Part shown: positions 51,320 to 60,164 of the stretch, in pieces
How positions within the stretch are numbered: the first letter of the stretch is position 1
Layout of the letters: the number at the start of each line of letters is the position of its first letter
DNA from: PALSA-129 sp050014595
Lineage (GTDB): Bacteria > Acidobacteriota > Terriglobia > Bryobacterales > Bryobacteraceae
DNA length: 64,000 nt
Assembly: GCA_050014595.1 (NCBI GenBank)
Contig: JBEKDA010000009.1
Location: 1-64,000 of the forward strand
Direction of reading: 5' to 3'
Position numbers and translations under genes: made by a program
Notes under the pieces: generated by a model
What the model was told of the DNA's origin: nothing
The model's database searches: none
Seen by the model: only the letters and a program-made list of their open reading frames with translations

Positions 51320-51682
51320 TCACGCTTTGTCGAGAGCGGCCTTGGCGGCATCCACCAGTTGGCGGAAACCGGCTTCGTCTTTGAGCGCCACATCGGCCAG
51401 CACCTTGCGGTCGAGGTCGAGGCCGGCAGCCTTCAGGCCGTGCATGAACTTGCTGTACGATAGGCCGGCGGCCCGGCAGGCCGCGTTGATGCGCACGATC
51501 CACAGAGCGCGGTAATCGCGCTTCTTGTTCTTTCGGCCGACGTAAGCGAACTTAAGTCCGCGCTCGACCGCTTCTTGCGCCGCACGGTACAGTTTGCTCT
51601 TGGTCAGGAAATAACCGGAAGCTTGATGGAGCGTCTTCTTGCGCGACGCCCGGCGGTGGGTTCCACGTTTTACTCTAGGCAC
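51320..51682 (-). CDS. rplT: 50S ribosomal protein L20
   Basis: This 120-aa ribosomal protein is basic, with the classic N-terminus RVKRGTHRRASRKKTL and RNKKRDYRALWIVRINAA-like segments (KNKKRDYRALWIVRINAACR). It binds 23S rRNA early in assembly and often represses its own operon. It follows rpmI by 87 bases. infC and thrS, usual neighbours upstream, are absent. Confidence 0.97.
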   Translation of the reverse strand: MPRVKRGTHRRASRKKTLHQASGYFLTKSKLYRAAQEAVERGLKFAYVGRKNKKRDYRALWIVRINAACRAAGLSYSKFMHGLKAAGLDLDRKVLADVALKDEAGFRQLVDAAKAALDKA

Positions 51683-51769
51683 GTTTCATCTCCTTGTGGG
51701 TGATACCCAATGACTGGCGAATCGGGCACGTGCCACGCGCACCGTCCGCGCAATCGCGCTCTCCCTGTT

Positions 51770-51964
51770 TTAGTAGGGGAGCATCCGTTTCAATACTGGC
51801 TGATCGGCCTTATCGGCGACCACGGATTGATGCAACTTCTTCTTACGTTTGTGCGGCTTCGAGGTCAAGATATGGCGTCCAAAGGCGTGATTGCGAACGA
51901 TTTTGCCCGTGCCGGTCTTCTTGAACCGCTTAGACGCACCCTTGTGAGTCTTGAGCTTCGGCAT
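51770..51964 (-). CDS. rpmI: 50S ribosomal protein L35
   Basis: This 64-aa protein is very basic: MPKLKTHKGASKRFKKTG at the N-terminus and RHILTSKPHKRKKKLHQ in the centre. The ATG at 51964 is chosen over an earlier in-frame start at 52030 because it gives the standard length and an AGGGA site lies upstream. rplT follows. Confidence 0.97.
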   Translation of the reverse strand: MPKLKTHKGASKRFKKTGTGKIVRNHAFGRHILTSKPHKRKKKLHQSVVADKADQPVLKRMLPY

Positions 51965-52044
51965 AATTTTTCCCTGGATAATTTCGAACAGGAAAGACCC
52001 TAGAATTATAGCACGGATGAATTGAGCCACAATGGAGGTCGCCT

Positions 52045-52881
52045 ATGCTATCCAGACGTGCGTTGCTGCTTTCCCTGGGCGCGGCGGCCCTGCCGGCGCC
52101 TGCCAAGACGGGCGAAGTGGAAATCGGAGTCTGCGGCTCCATCGACGATTTCGCCAAGGCTGCACAATTCGGCTTCGACTATTTCGAGCCGTCCGCGGCC
52201 GCTGTCGCCGCCTTGACCGAGCCGGCCTTCGCCGATTTTGAGAAGCGCGTTTCAAAATCGAAACTGCGTTGCGAGTGCTTCAATAGCTTTATCCGGACCT
52301 TGATGGTGGTCGGTCCGAAGGTCGACCGCGATGCCTTGACGGCTTACATGAATACCGCCCTCGACCGGTGCCGCGCGCTCGGGGGGGCTATTATTGTCTG
52401 GGGAAGCGCCGGTTCCCGCAACGTGCCGGAGGGCTATTCCCGCGACCAGGCATGGCAACAGATCCAATCGTTTCTCGGGCTGGCTGGAGACCTGGCGAAA
52501 TCACGCAAGATCGTGATTGCCATCGAGCCGCTCCGCAAACAGGAGAGCAACATCATCAACAGTGGGGCCGAGGCGCTGCGCCTGGTGCGCGAGGTGAATC
52601 ATCCGAACGTCAAGATGATCATCGACTATTACCACCTGCGGCAGGAAAACGAAGATCCCGGGATCCTGGTCGAGGCGCGCGATGCGATTGTGCATCTCCA
52701 CTTCGCCAACCCCAACGGCCGCGTCTGGCCGAAGAACGCCGGCGAAGATCCGTTGTACGGCCGCTTCTTCGAACTGGTTAAGAAGACCGGTTTTCGCGGC
52801 GGGCTGTCTATTGAGGGAAGGGGCACGTTCGAGGCAGACGCGGCGGCAAGCCTGGAGTTCTTCAAGAAGGAATTGGCCTAG
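52045..52881 (+). CDS. sugar phosphate isomerase/epimerase family protein (exported, TIM barrel)
   Basis: This 278-aa xylose-isomerase-like TIM barrel has VEIGVCGSIDDFAKAAQFGFDYFE, IVIAIEPLRKQESNI, VKMIIDYYHLRQEN and GGLSIEGRGTF. Acidic and His residues at strand ends would bind a divalent metal. An N-terminal Tat-like signal (SRRALLLSLGAAALPAPA) suggests export, as often seen in Acidobacteria and Bacteroidota. The substrate is unknown. It is divergent from rpmI. Confidence 0.85.
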   Translation: MLSRRALLLSLGAAALPAPAKTGEVEIGVCGSIDDFAKAAQFGFDYFEPSAAAVAALTEPAFADFEKRVSKSKLRCECFNSFIRTLMVVGPKVDRDALTAYMNTALDRCRALGGAIIVWGSAGSRNVPEGYSRDQAWQQIQSFLGLAGDLAKSRKIVIAIEPLRKQESNIINSGAEALRLVREVNHPNVKMIIDYYHLRQENEDPGILVEARDAIVHLHFANPNGRVWPKNAGEDPLYGRFFELVKKTGFRGGLSIEGRGTFEADAAASLEFFKKELA

Positions 52882-52903
52882 CCTCGATTTCCACGGTACT
52901 ACC

Positions 52904-52931
52904 TTGACCTAACATTTCGCTCATTTATACT
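52904..52931 (+). promoter_or_regulatory. promoter of the BrnT/antitoxin locus
   Basis: TTGACC (52904-52909), a 16-base spacer and TATACT (52926-52931) form a good housekeeping promoter. It is followed by AAAGAAGG and the GTG start of the brnT remnant at 52953. Confidence 0.55.
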
Positions 52932-52952
52932 GAAAGAAGGTGAAACGTCCGG

Positions 52953-53126
52953 GTGCGCTTCGAATGGAACGCTCTAAAGGCTACCGCGAACCTACGGAAA
53001 CATGGCGTCTCATTCGATGAAGCTGCGAGCGTGTTCTTTGATCTCCTGTTGCAGGAAGACGCCATTCGAATCATCACCGCTCGTCTCGCAACGCGGGCAG
53101 AAAGGAAGCTCTATGAGGAAGGCTAA
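52953..53126 (+). pseudogene. brnT: BrnT-family toxin with internal in-frame deletion
   Basis: This 57-aa frame has a BrnT N-terminus (RFEWNALKATANLRKHGVSFDEAASVFFD) and a BrnT C-terminus (RIITARLATRAERKLYEEG). Roughly 30 middle residues that normally form the central beta strands are missing. The frame is kept but the fold should be broken, so the ribonuclease is probably inactive. The GTG start at 52953 follows AAAGAAGG. It overlaps the antitoxin gene by 14 bases. Confidence 0.75.
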
Positions 53127-53340
53127 GAAGCCTGCCGCGGACGAACTTCGTTCCGAATATAAACGCTCGGATTTCGGGGCGTTGGTCCGCGGGAAGTACG
53201 TCGAGCGGCTCCAAACAAGTTCAAACGTGGTTATCCTTGACCCCGAAGTTGCCGACCTGTTTCCGAACGCGGCGGCGGTCAACGCTGCGTTGCGGTCCCT
53301 GGCGGAGATTGCCAGGCGGGCCGGCTCCCGGCGGAGCTGA
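53113..53340 (+). CDS. antitoxin-like protein paired with BrnT
   Basis: This 75-aa protein has a basic N-terminus, then DELRSEYKRSDFGALVRGKYVERL and NVVILDPEVADLFPNAAAVNAALRSLAEIA. This pattern is common in small genes next to BrnT toxins (family knowledge). The ATG at 53113 lies inside the brnT frame, a typical overlap. A longer frame from 53002 is the shadow of the toxin. It appears intact, unlike its partner. Confidence 0.72.
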   Translation: MRKAKKPAADELRSEYKRSDFGALVRGKYVERLQTSSNVVILDPEVADLFPNAAAVNAALRSLAEIARRAGSRRS

Positions 53341-53556
53341 ACGCATTGAGCTGCTGGCGACGGGGACGAAACTCCCAAACCCCAGCGGCTGAGCGATTGG
53401 GGAGTTGCGTAGCCCCTGAAACTACTACGTTACCGCTCGGAATGATGAGGGATGGCCGCACCAAACTGCGGAAATCCCGGGGTATCATCATGGTATTGAC
53501 ACCCTCTGAGAAGGTTGAGCAGGCGCCGCGGATAGCACAGGAGACAGGAGGGTTCT

Positions 53557-53700
53557 TTGTTCTGTAACCAATGCGTGTCAGTTTCCAGCCGCTGCTCGAT
53601 TCTGTATGACTTGCGGCACGCCGCTCGTGGTGGTGGCCTCTGAGAAGTCGCAACGTAGCAGTATCGACGGAGTCCTTGTTCGGGGGTCGTGGCACCTGCA
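53557..53700 (+). pseudogene. possible frameshifted zinc-ribbon ORF
   Basis: TTG at 53557, preceded by AGGAGGG (53546-53552), begins FCNQC, and after a one-base shift near 53588 the frame reads RFCMTCGTPL. Together these resemble a short double zinc-ribbon protein (CxxC...CxxC). Beyond that the sequence is not recognisable. The rest of 53341-53556 shows no convincing feature. Confidence 0.3.
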
Positions 53701-53702
53701 CC

Positions 53703-54455
53703 TCACCTCATCGTACCTTCTGTCTTGTCGCCGGCCGTTAGAGACGCCAAAAACGTCCAGGCACCGATGAACAGGAGATACGCGATCACCACCCTTCCCG
53801 TGAAGCTCACCATCTCCATGGTGAATGAGCCGACGTGCGGCACCCAGCCGATCAAGTGCCACGGGAGCGCGAGAGCGCAGAGCAGTAGCAGCGGCGCGGC
53901 GATCCAATAGAGACGGCTGCCGCGCAGGCGCCCGAATTCTCCGAAGCCGCGCCATCCGCGGGCGGCGATGCCGGAGAACATCGGCAGCACCAAGACCGGG
54001 ATCGCCATCCAGCGAACCAGCCCCAGCACGAAACTGAAGACGCGGAGCACTGTCGCGGGCTTGATGGGCTTGCGCAGTTTGAGGCTACACCAGGAGGCGA
54101 TGCGGAGCGCGGGTGTCGAGCTGTAGGCCGCCCACTGCGCCAGAAGCCAATACACGGCGGCGATGACGACCACTGCGGCGAGGAACGGCGCCATGTGGCG
54201 TAAGGCGGTGCGGAAGGCCGCGGAAAGGGACCGGGATTCGCCGGCGCGGAAGAAGACCAGCGTGCCGCCGTGCAGGCAGCACGCGAGGCACAGGATGACG
54301 ATCGCCAGCGCGGCGCTCCAGGCGAGCGTGGCGGCGCGCGATTCGCCGATGCCCAGCCAGTAGTAAGCGAGGCCGAGCACAACGGCATTGCCGACGACAT
54401 GAATGGCGAAAAGGCGCATACCTTCACGGCGGATCATCACTTCACGGCGCATCAT
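53703..54455 (-). CDS. polytopic membrane protein in the alpha-2-macroglobulin operon
   Basis: This 250-aa protein has about six hydrophobic segments (for example IHVVGNAVVLGLAYYWLGI, AFLAAVVVIAAVYWLLAQW-like and LYWIAAPLLLLCALALPW). No family is recognised. The ATG at 54455 overlaps the stop of the macroglobulin gene (ATGA), so it is co-translated. Because of that coupling, a role as a membrane partner of the macroglobulin or its peptidoglycan-linked neighbour is plausible but inferred. Confidence 0.75.
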   Translation of the reverse strand: MMRREVMIRREGMRLFAIHVVGNAVVLGLAYYWLGIGESRAATLAWSAALAIVILCLACCLHGGTLVFFRAGESRSLSAAFRTALRHMAPFLAAVVVIAAVYWLLAQWAAYSSTPALRIASWCSLKLRKPIKPATVLRVFSFVLGLVRWMAIPVLVLPMFSGIAARGWRGFGEFGRLRGSRLYWIAAPLLLLCALALPWHLIGWVPHVGSFTMEMVSFTGRVVIAYLLFIGAWTFLASLTAGDKTEGTMR

Positions 54456-57400
54456 TTGACCTCCAGGCGGCGGGCCTCGCTGGTCGCCATCACGCCGGTT
54501 TGATACATGGGTGCGACGCGCGCGGGGCTCACCTGGAACAAGCCGGGGTTGACTGCTTTCAGCAGGTAGAAATACTGGTGCTGGCCTGCCGGAAACCAGG
54601 TTTGGAAGATGGCCAGCCGGTCGTCGTGCAGCTCGCGGCGCGTGAAGTAGTAATCCCACCAGGGCGGACGGTTGCGCAACTGGTAGATATTGTCGCGTTC
54701 GATGAACTCCGTGCCGGCGGGGATGGGGTCCTCCAGCATGAGGTATTTCCATTCGGAGCCGGTGACGGTGAGGCGCACCGCGATCACGTCGCCGGAGGCC
54801 ACGGAGCCTTCGAGCGGCGCGGTTTCGTAGACGATTTTGTCGCCATCCCTGCCGGGAATCAGGCGGAAATAATCGCGCAGGATGTTGAGCGCGGCAGTGC
54901 CGGTTTTCTGGAGCTTGTCATCGGTGGAATTGTATTCGGCGCGCGCGGAGTAGTAGAGCCGGCCCTGGCCGCTGGTCGAGACGCGGATGTGGTTGACGCC
55001 GGGCTGCAAGGCGGAATCATCCAGCGTGAGCGGCGGCGGATTCAGGTTAGTGGCCTGATCGATCGCGCGGTTGAGCACCTGGCGATTGTTGACGAACACC
55101 GTGACGGTGAGGTTGGGACGGAGCTCGTTGGTGGTGCGGAGGTAATCGGTGAGGCCGTAGATCACCATGGCGGTCTGCTTGGTGGAGGACCACCAGAAGC
55201 CCTCGTTGCGATGGTTCATGAGCCACAGCGCCGCCTTGGGCAGCAGAGCGCTGTCGCGGCGCTGGTGCGAGAGGAATTTCACCGCGTAGGCGGTGGCCTC
55301 CGGGGTGACGTCTTCGGAGAAGTCGAGCATCTGGTCGCGGGTGGCGGGCCACCAGGCCTGCTCGGCATCCTGCTGGGCGGCGGCCTCGATCTGGGTGGCG
55401 ATTTCCGCGGCGCGCGCGTCTTTGGCTTGCTCGAGCGCCAGGCCGAAAATGGCAAGACCATACGGCGACAGGGCGGAGCGCTTGACGTAGATCTGGGTGA
55501 AGGAGGCGGGATCGCCGCGGCCGGTGACGGTCAGCGCGTAGAGCATGTAGGCGCGCAGGTCCGGCATGAGCTTGGGATCGCGGGCGAAATCGGCTCCGAG
55601 CCAGCCGGCGCCTTTGGCGATGACGTCGTCGTTCACGGTGACGCCGGCAGCTTTGGCTTGCGTCAGCCCCGCCACCACGTAGGCGGTCATGAAAGGATGG
55701 CTCTCGTCGGTTTCCCACCAACCCCAGCCGCCATCTTCGTGCTGGTAGTTGTAGAGACGGTCGAGGCCGGCACGGATCTTTTCCTGCAGCGCGGCATCAT
55801 CGAGGTTGGCCTTCAGGTGGAGATCCTGCACCGCCTGGCGCACGGTAATGTTGGGCACGAAGCTGGACATGGTCTGCTCGACGCAGCCATACGGGAAAGA
55901 AGTGAGGTACTCCATCGCGCCGAACAGCGAGCCGGCGATGGATGGGGAAACACCAACGGTGAGCGAACGCGAACCGGGATGGATATTGGCCGGGAAAGTG
56001 AGATCGAAGGAGGTTTCGGTTCCGGCGGCGAGCGATCCGCCGCGCGGCTGCGAGAGCTTGACGCCGGGCATGTTGACGGGCAGGTCTAATTGCATGGCGT
56101 CGGATTCTTCGTTGGTGAGGGCTTTGCCGATGACGCTGGCGGTGTGGACCGCGCGGGCGCGAACGCGCCAGTCGACGCGGGCTTCGCCGCGGCTGGGAAT
56201 CCAAACTTCCTTGGTCTCGCCCTGCAGGATGTCGAGCCCCTGGACGTCGAGCGAGACACGCGCGTTCTTGGCGTCGGCGAGGTAGTTGTGGACCAGCGCG
56301 GAGATGACCACCTCATCGCCTTGCACGAAAAATCGGGGCGCCACCAGGCGCAGGATCAGGTTTTTGCGCACGATGGTCTTGAGAACGGCGCCGCCGACTT
56401 TGGTGTCCGGGGTGACGCCGCGGGCCGTGGCGCGCCACGTGGTAAGGGAATCGGGGAACTCGACCTTGGCGCGGGCGTGGCCGGCGGTGTCGGTGACGAT
56501 ATCGCTGGCCCAGAACGCGGTATCGGGGAAAGCCTTGCGGATTTTCGGTTCGACCATGCGGTCGGGTTTGAGCTGGGCCAACCGGCCCGGCGCGCGCAAT
56601 TGGGCCAATTGCATGCGGCGCTTGCCGGCTTCGCCGCTGAAGAAAAAGTTCAGCGAGTTTTCGGTGTAGACGCGGTTCCATTCGCGGCCGTAGAAAAAGG
56701 TCAGCGGATCCTCTAGCGTGTCGCGGCGGACCGCGTAGATGGCTTCGTCGACGACGCCGAGCGAGAACTCGGCGCCCGCAACAGGCCGGCCGCCGGCGCC
56801 GGTGACGTCGATGGTGTAATCGGCCGTCTGTCCGGGCTGATATTGCGGTTTGTCGGTCGAGAGCTTGACGTTCAACTGGTGCTGCTCGGCGGGAACCTTC
56901 AGGTACTTGGTGCCGGCGTAGAGATCGCCCGCGCGGATGAAAGCGGCGGAGACGGTAATGCCGGGCTCATCGGCGGCGGTGACGGGGATGGCGAACTCGG
57001 CGGTGGATTGAGACGAGCGGACCAGTTTGTACTGCTGCAGGTCGCGGCCCTCCACGCTGACCCACAGCGGGGTGTTGGGCTGGCCAGTGACCAGCAGGAG
57101 TCTGGCGGTGTCGCCGGCGCGGTAGGTTTTCTTGTCGGGGATAATCTGGATTTCCTTGCGGGCGTTGCGGGAGCGGACCGAGACGCCGCCGGAGACCCAG
57201 AAGTAAGCCAGAGCCTGGACGTCCCGGCCTTCCGGCGTGCGTGCGGTAGCTTCGATGCAATAGGACCCGCCATCGGCGGGAACGTTGAGGCTGACCGTGC
57301 CCTGCCCGCTTGCGCCGGCGTTGCCACCGGTTTCGGCTTTCACTTCACCGAACTGGCGGTCATAGAAGTTGTAACGAAGCAGCCTGACGTGGAAGGCGGT

Positions 57401-59065
57401 GGCGACGGGCTTGCTATCGTAGTCGCGCGCTTCCACAGTCACCGTGGCCAGGGAGCCTGGCGCATAGAAGTAATGGTCGGGCGTGGCGTTGAGGACGAAG
57501 CTGCCGTAGGTGGCGACGATCCAGCCTTTGCCGGTGATCTCGCGTTTGCCCAGATCGGTGACGCGGGCTTCGACGCGATAGAGGTAGTCGGCTTTGTGCT
57601 CGGAGACTGTGGTCGAGACGTCGATGGTGAGTTTGCCATCGGCATCCAGCACGCCGTCGCCCTCGGTCACCTGGTCGCCGGTGTCATCGTTATCGCCGGC
57701 GGCGAAATCTTCGGAAGTGGATTCATCGGGATCGTACCAGAGCGGGAACCAGTAGCGGTCGCGGTAGACGGCGTAATGGACTTTGGCGCTGCTGACGGGC
57801 TCGCCGAAGTAGTAGCGGGCGTCGATGGCGGCCTGCACCGCTTCGCCCTGCGGCACGCGGGCTTTGCCGGGAGTGACGCGGACTTCGTATTCGGGCTTCT
57901 TGTATTCCTCCACCTCGAAGCTGCCGTTCATGTAGCCTTCGCCCGCGGTGGATTTGACCTCGATGAAATAATTGCCGAGGGCGGCCGAGGGCGGGAGCGT
58001 GAGATCGTCGTGAATCGTGCCGTTGGCGCTGGTGTTCAGGCTCTTCTGGTAGACCGGTTTTTGTTCCTGATCCTGGATGCTGACGGAGATGGCCTTGCCG
58101 GCGGGCACTTCGTATCCCGCCGCGGTTTTTAAGCGGAGGATGCCTTTGAAGTGGACCGTGTGGCCGGGGCGATAGACGGGCCGGTCGGTATAGATGTAAC
58201 CCTCCCAAGTTGGCTGGTTGGCGGAGAAGGCGTAGTTGGCGAGGGCGTTTACGGCGTAGTCGGAGCCGCTGCGGGCGAGAACTCGTACGTCATTGGGGCG
58301 GCCCGCGGGAATGGGCAGAACGGCGACGCCTTCGGCATCGGTGGTGGCGTCACCCAGGTCGGAATCGCGGCCGAGCATCCAGATTTTGGCGTCCTTGATG
58401 GGCTCGCCGCTGGCGCGATCGACCAGCATGTTGACCATCCGGCCCTTGCCGGTTTTGGTGATGAGGACGGAATCGGAAACGATCAGCACCGTGTAGGCGC
58501 GGAGCTCGCCTTTGACGGCCTCGACGATATAGACGCCCTTCCCGGCAACATTCACGGGAACGGTGTGGCGCTCCCAGCGGTTCCGGCTCTCGACCGGCTG
58601 CACAAACGAAAGCACCAGTTGCTGGGCGTTCAGGACGGGGGCTTCCGCGTAGTGCGTTTCGCGGCCACCGGGCTGGGCGGTGGATTTCGAGGGAAGCAGC
58701 TTTTCGAAATGCGCGCTGGGCGATTCCGTGAACTGGGCGCGAAGCCCGCGTTGAATAGCGGCGCGGAGGCTTCGCTTCCATATATGAATCCGTTCCAGCA
58801 GCGTGCGCTCGTGGGGCGTCGCCGGCGTGCGTGCGCCGAACTGGTGGGGGTTCTCGAGCTGCTCAAAGAACTTGAGCGGATCTTCAATACGGTAAACACG
58901 GAATTCGAGCGAGTCGACGGCCCAGCTACTGACGGAGACGGAGGGCTTGGAGTGCGTCCCGAAGGTCTGGCTGGAGGAGAGCGCGAAATAGGGCTGAGTC
59001 TCGGACTGGCTGAGGCCGGTCGCAACGGCGGCGAGCAACAGGACCAACTGCAGGTGCTTTTTCAT
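54452..59065 (-). CDS. bacterial alpha-2-macroglobulin (YfaS-like)
   Basis: This 1537-aa periplasmic protein has a signal peptide (LQLVLLLAAVATGLSQ) and MG-type beta domains (YIYTDRPVYRPGHTVHFKG near residue 320 is the family's MG signature). A bait-like region follows, then the thioester site YGCVEQ (C1061, Q1064) and a helical thioester domain (YGCVEQTMSSFVPN...LYNYQHEDGGWGWW). Such proteins trap proteases covalently. No lipobox is seen. The start at 59065 overlaps the DUF1175 stop, and the end overlaps a membrane-protein start, so three genes form one unit. Confidence 0.92.
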   Translation of the reverse strand: MKKHLQLVLLLAAVATGLSQSETQPYFALSSSQTFGTHSKPSVSVSSWAVDSLEFRVYRIEDPLKFFEQLENPHQFGARTPATPHERTLLERIHIWKRSLRAAIQRGLRAQFTESPSAHFEKLLPSKSTAQPGGRETHYAEAPVLNAQQLVLSFVQPVESRNRWERHTVPVNVAGKGVYIVEAVKGELRAYTVLIVSDSVLITKTGKGRMVNMLVDRASGEPIKDAKIWMLGRDSDLGDATTDAEGVAVLPIPAGRPNDVRVLARSGSDYAVNALANYAFSANQPTWEGYIYTDRPVYRPGHTVHFKGILRLKTAAGYEVPAGKAISVSIQDQEQKPVYQKSLNTSANGTIHDDLTLPPSAALGNYFIEVKSTAGEGYMNGSFEVEEYKKPEYEVRVTPGKARVPQGEAVQAAIDARYYFGEPVSSAKVHYAVYRDRYWFPLWYDPDESTSEDFAAGDNDDTGDQVTEGDGVLDADGKLTIDVSTTVSEHKADYLYRVEARVTDLGKREITGKGWIVATYGSFVLNATPDHYFYAPGSLATVTVEARDYDSKPVATAFHVRLLRYNFYDRQFGEVKAETGGNAGASGQGTVSLNVPADGGSYCIEATARTPEGRDVQALAYFWVSGGVSVRSRNARKEIQIIPDKKTYRAGDTARLLLVTGQPNTPLWVSVEGRDLQQYKLVRSSQSTAEFAIPVTAADEPGITVSAAFIRAGDLYAGTKYLKVPAEQHQLNVKLSTDKPQYQPGQTADYTIDVTGAGGRPVAGAEFSLGVVDEAIYAVRRDTLEDPLTFFYGREWNRVYTENSLNFFFSGEAGKRRMQLAQLRAPGRLAQLKPDRMVEPKIRKAFPDTAFWASDIVTDTAGHARAKVEFPDSLTTWRATARGVTPDTKVGGAVLKTIVRKNLILRLVAPRFFVQGDEVVISALVHNYLADAKNARVSLDVQGLDILQGETKEVWIPSRGEARVDWRVRARAVHTASVIGKALTNEESDAMQLDLPVNMPGVKLSQPRGGSLAAGTETSFDLTFPANIHPGSRSLTVGVSPSIAGSLFGAMEYLTSFPYGCVEQTMSSFVPNITVRQAVQDLHLKANLDDAALQEKIRAGLDRLYNYQHEDGGWGWWETDESHPFMTAYVVAGLTQAKAAGVTVNDDVIAKGAGWLGADFARDPKLMPDLRAYMLYALTVTGRGDPASFTQIYVKRSALSPYGLAIFGLALEQAKDARAAEIATQIEAAAQQDAEQAWWPATRDQMLDFSEDVTPEATAYAVKFLSHQRRDSALLPKAALWLMNHRNEGFWWSSTKQTAMVIYGLTDYLRTTNELRPNLTVTVFVNNRQVLNRAIDQATNLNPPPLTLDDSALQPGVNHIRVSTSGQGRLYYSARAEYNSTDDKLQKTGTAALNILRDYFRLIPGRDGDKIVYETAPLEGSVASGDVIAVRLTVTGSEWKYLMLEDPIPAGTEFIERDNIYQLRNRPPWWDYYFTRRELHDDRLAIFQTWFPAGQHQYFYLLKAVNPGLFQVSPARVAPMYQTGVMATSEARRLEVK

Positions 59066-60066
59066 AACGCCTCTCTCAGGATGTTCCAGCGATACACGCC
59101 GAGGAATTTGGGATTGGCAGCCAGCGGGCGCCAATCGGGTTGCGGAAAGTGGAGGAGCTCGGACAGGGTGAGGCGCTTGATTTCGCCCGGGTCGCCGCCA
59201 TCGGGGCCGGTGTGGTAGACCACGTAGAGGTTGCCGTCGGGGCGAAGCTGGCTGCGGCCGAGATAGATCATGCTATGGAAGGTTGCGTTGTGACGGAAGA
59301 AGAGCAGGTCGCCGGATTGCGCCAGGGTAAGATCGCGCGTCAGAAAATGGGTGTTGAAGCGGCGCAGGGTTTGGGCGTCGGCGAATTGGGCAAATGCGCC
59401 GCTGGAAAAATCGGCCGGGGCGAGCGGTCCGGAACGGACGCGGAACAGCTCGGCGGCGAGGGGCGTGTAGGGATAGTGATACTTGCCCGGCGGATCGAAT
59501 GCCGGGACTACAGGCACGCCCGCGGCTTCGGCCCATCCCGCGTCGTGCGCTCGGAAGGTTTCGCGGTAGGCGTAGCGGATGAGCGCGGCGCAATCGTTGA
59601 TTTCGGCGGGACGGGCGTCGGGTGCCTGAAAATACTGTGTCTCCGCGAGGAAGGTGAACCAGCGCCGAAAGGCCAGGCGGTCGCGGTCATCGTCGAGGCG
59701 GAGAAAGTCGGGGGTGCCGTCCTGGAAGGTGTCGGCGGCAGTGAGCGAGGTGGCGAGTTGCAGCTTGGCAGGCGGGAAGTTAGGGAACTCGACGCGCACG
59801 TGGATTTGCGCGGGAAGGACGCCGGCGCGAATGCGGGCGGTGGTATCGGTGACGTTTTCCACTGTGGCGGCGTAGGACGGGTCGATGCTGATGCGAGGCG
59901 CCTCGGCGGAGTGGAAGGTGAGGATGGCGGTGTCATAGCCATCGGCGAGAAGGCGCACGGGTTCGAGCGTGATGCCTGGTCTAGCCGCGGGTTCGTGCCG
60001 CGCCCAGAGAACCGTGAGCACGAGGACGGCGCCCAGCAGCAGAGCCGCGCGTGAGCGGGTGTTCAA
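59062..60066 (-). CDS. DUF1175 family protein (NlpC/P60-like)
   Basis: This 334-aa protein has an N-terminal membrane/signal segment (ALLLGAVLVLTVLWA), a beta domain, and a C-terminal region with C159 in NDCAALIRYAYRE and FFRHNATFHSMIYLG. These resemble the Cys and His of NlpC/P60 peptidoglycan amidases. DUF1175 genes accompany yfaS-type macroglobulins in other bacteria (YfaT, family knowledge). It is the first gene of the operon and overlaps the macroglobulin start by ATGA. Confidence 0.87.
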   Translation of the reverse strand: MNTRSRAALLLGAVLVLTVLWARHEPAARPGITLEPVRLLADGYDTAILTFHSAEAPRISIDPSYAATVENVTDTTARIRAGVLPAQIHVRVEFPNFPPAKLQLATSLTAADTFQDGTPDFLRLDDDRDRLAFRRWFTFLAETQYFQAPDARPAEINDCAALIRYAYRETFRAHDAGWAEAAGVPVVPAFDPPGKYHYPYTPLAAELFRVRSGPLAPADFSSGAFAQFADAQTLRRFNTHFLTRDLTLAQSGDLLFFRHNATFHSMIYLGRSQLRPDGNLYVVYHTGPDGGDPGEIKRLTLSELLHFPQPDWRPLAANPKFLGVYRWNILREAL

Positions 60067-60164
60067 GCGCCACGATTATAGCGGGTGCGTGAGTGCGAAA
60101 CAATCGGGGGAAAGCAGGGGACGGGGAGCGTCAGGCAGGATGCGGATGACAGCAACAAGCAGAG

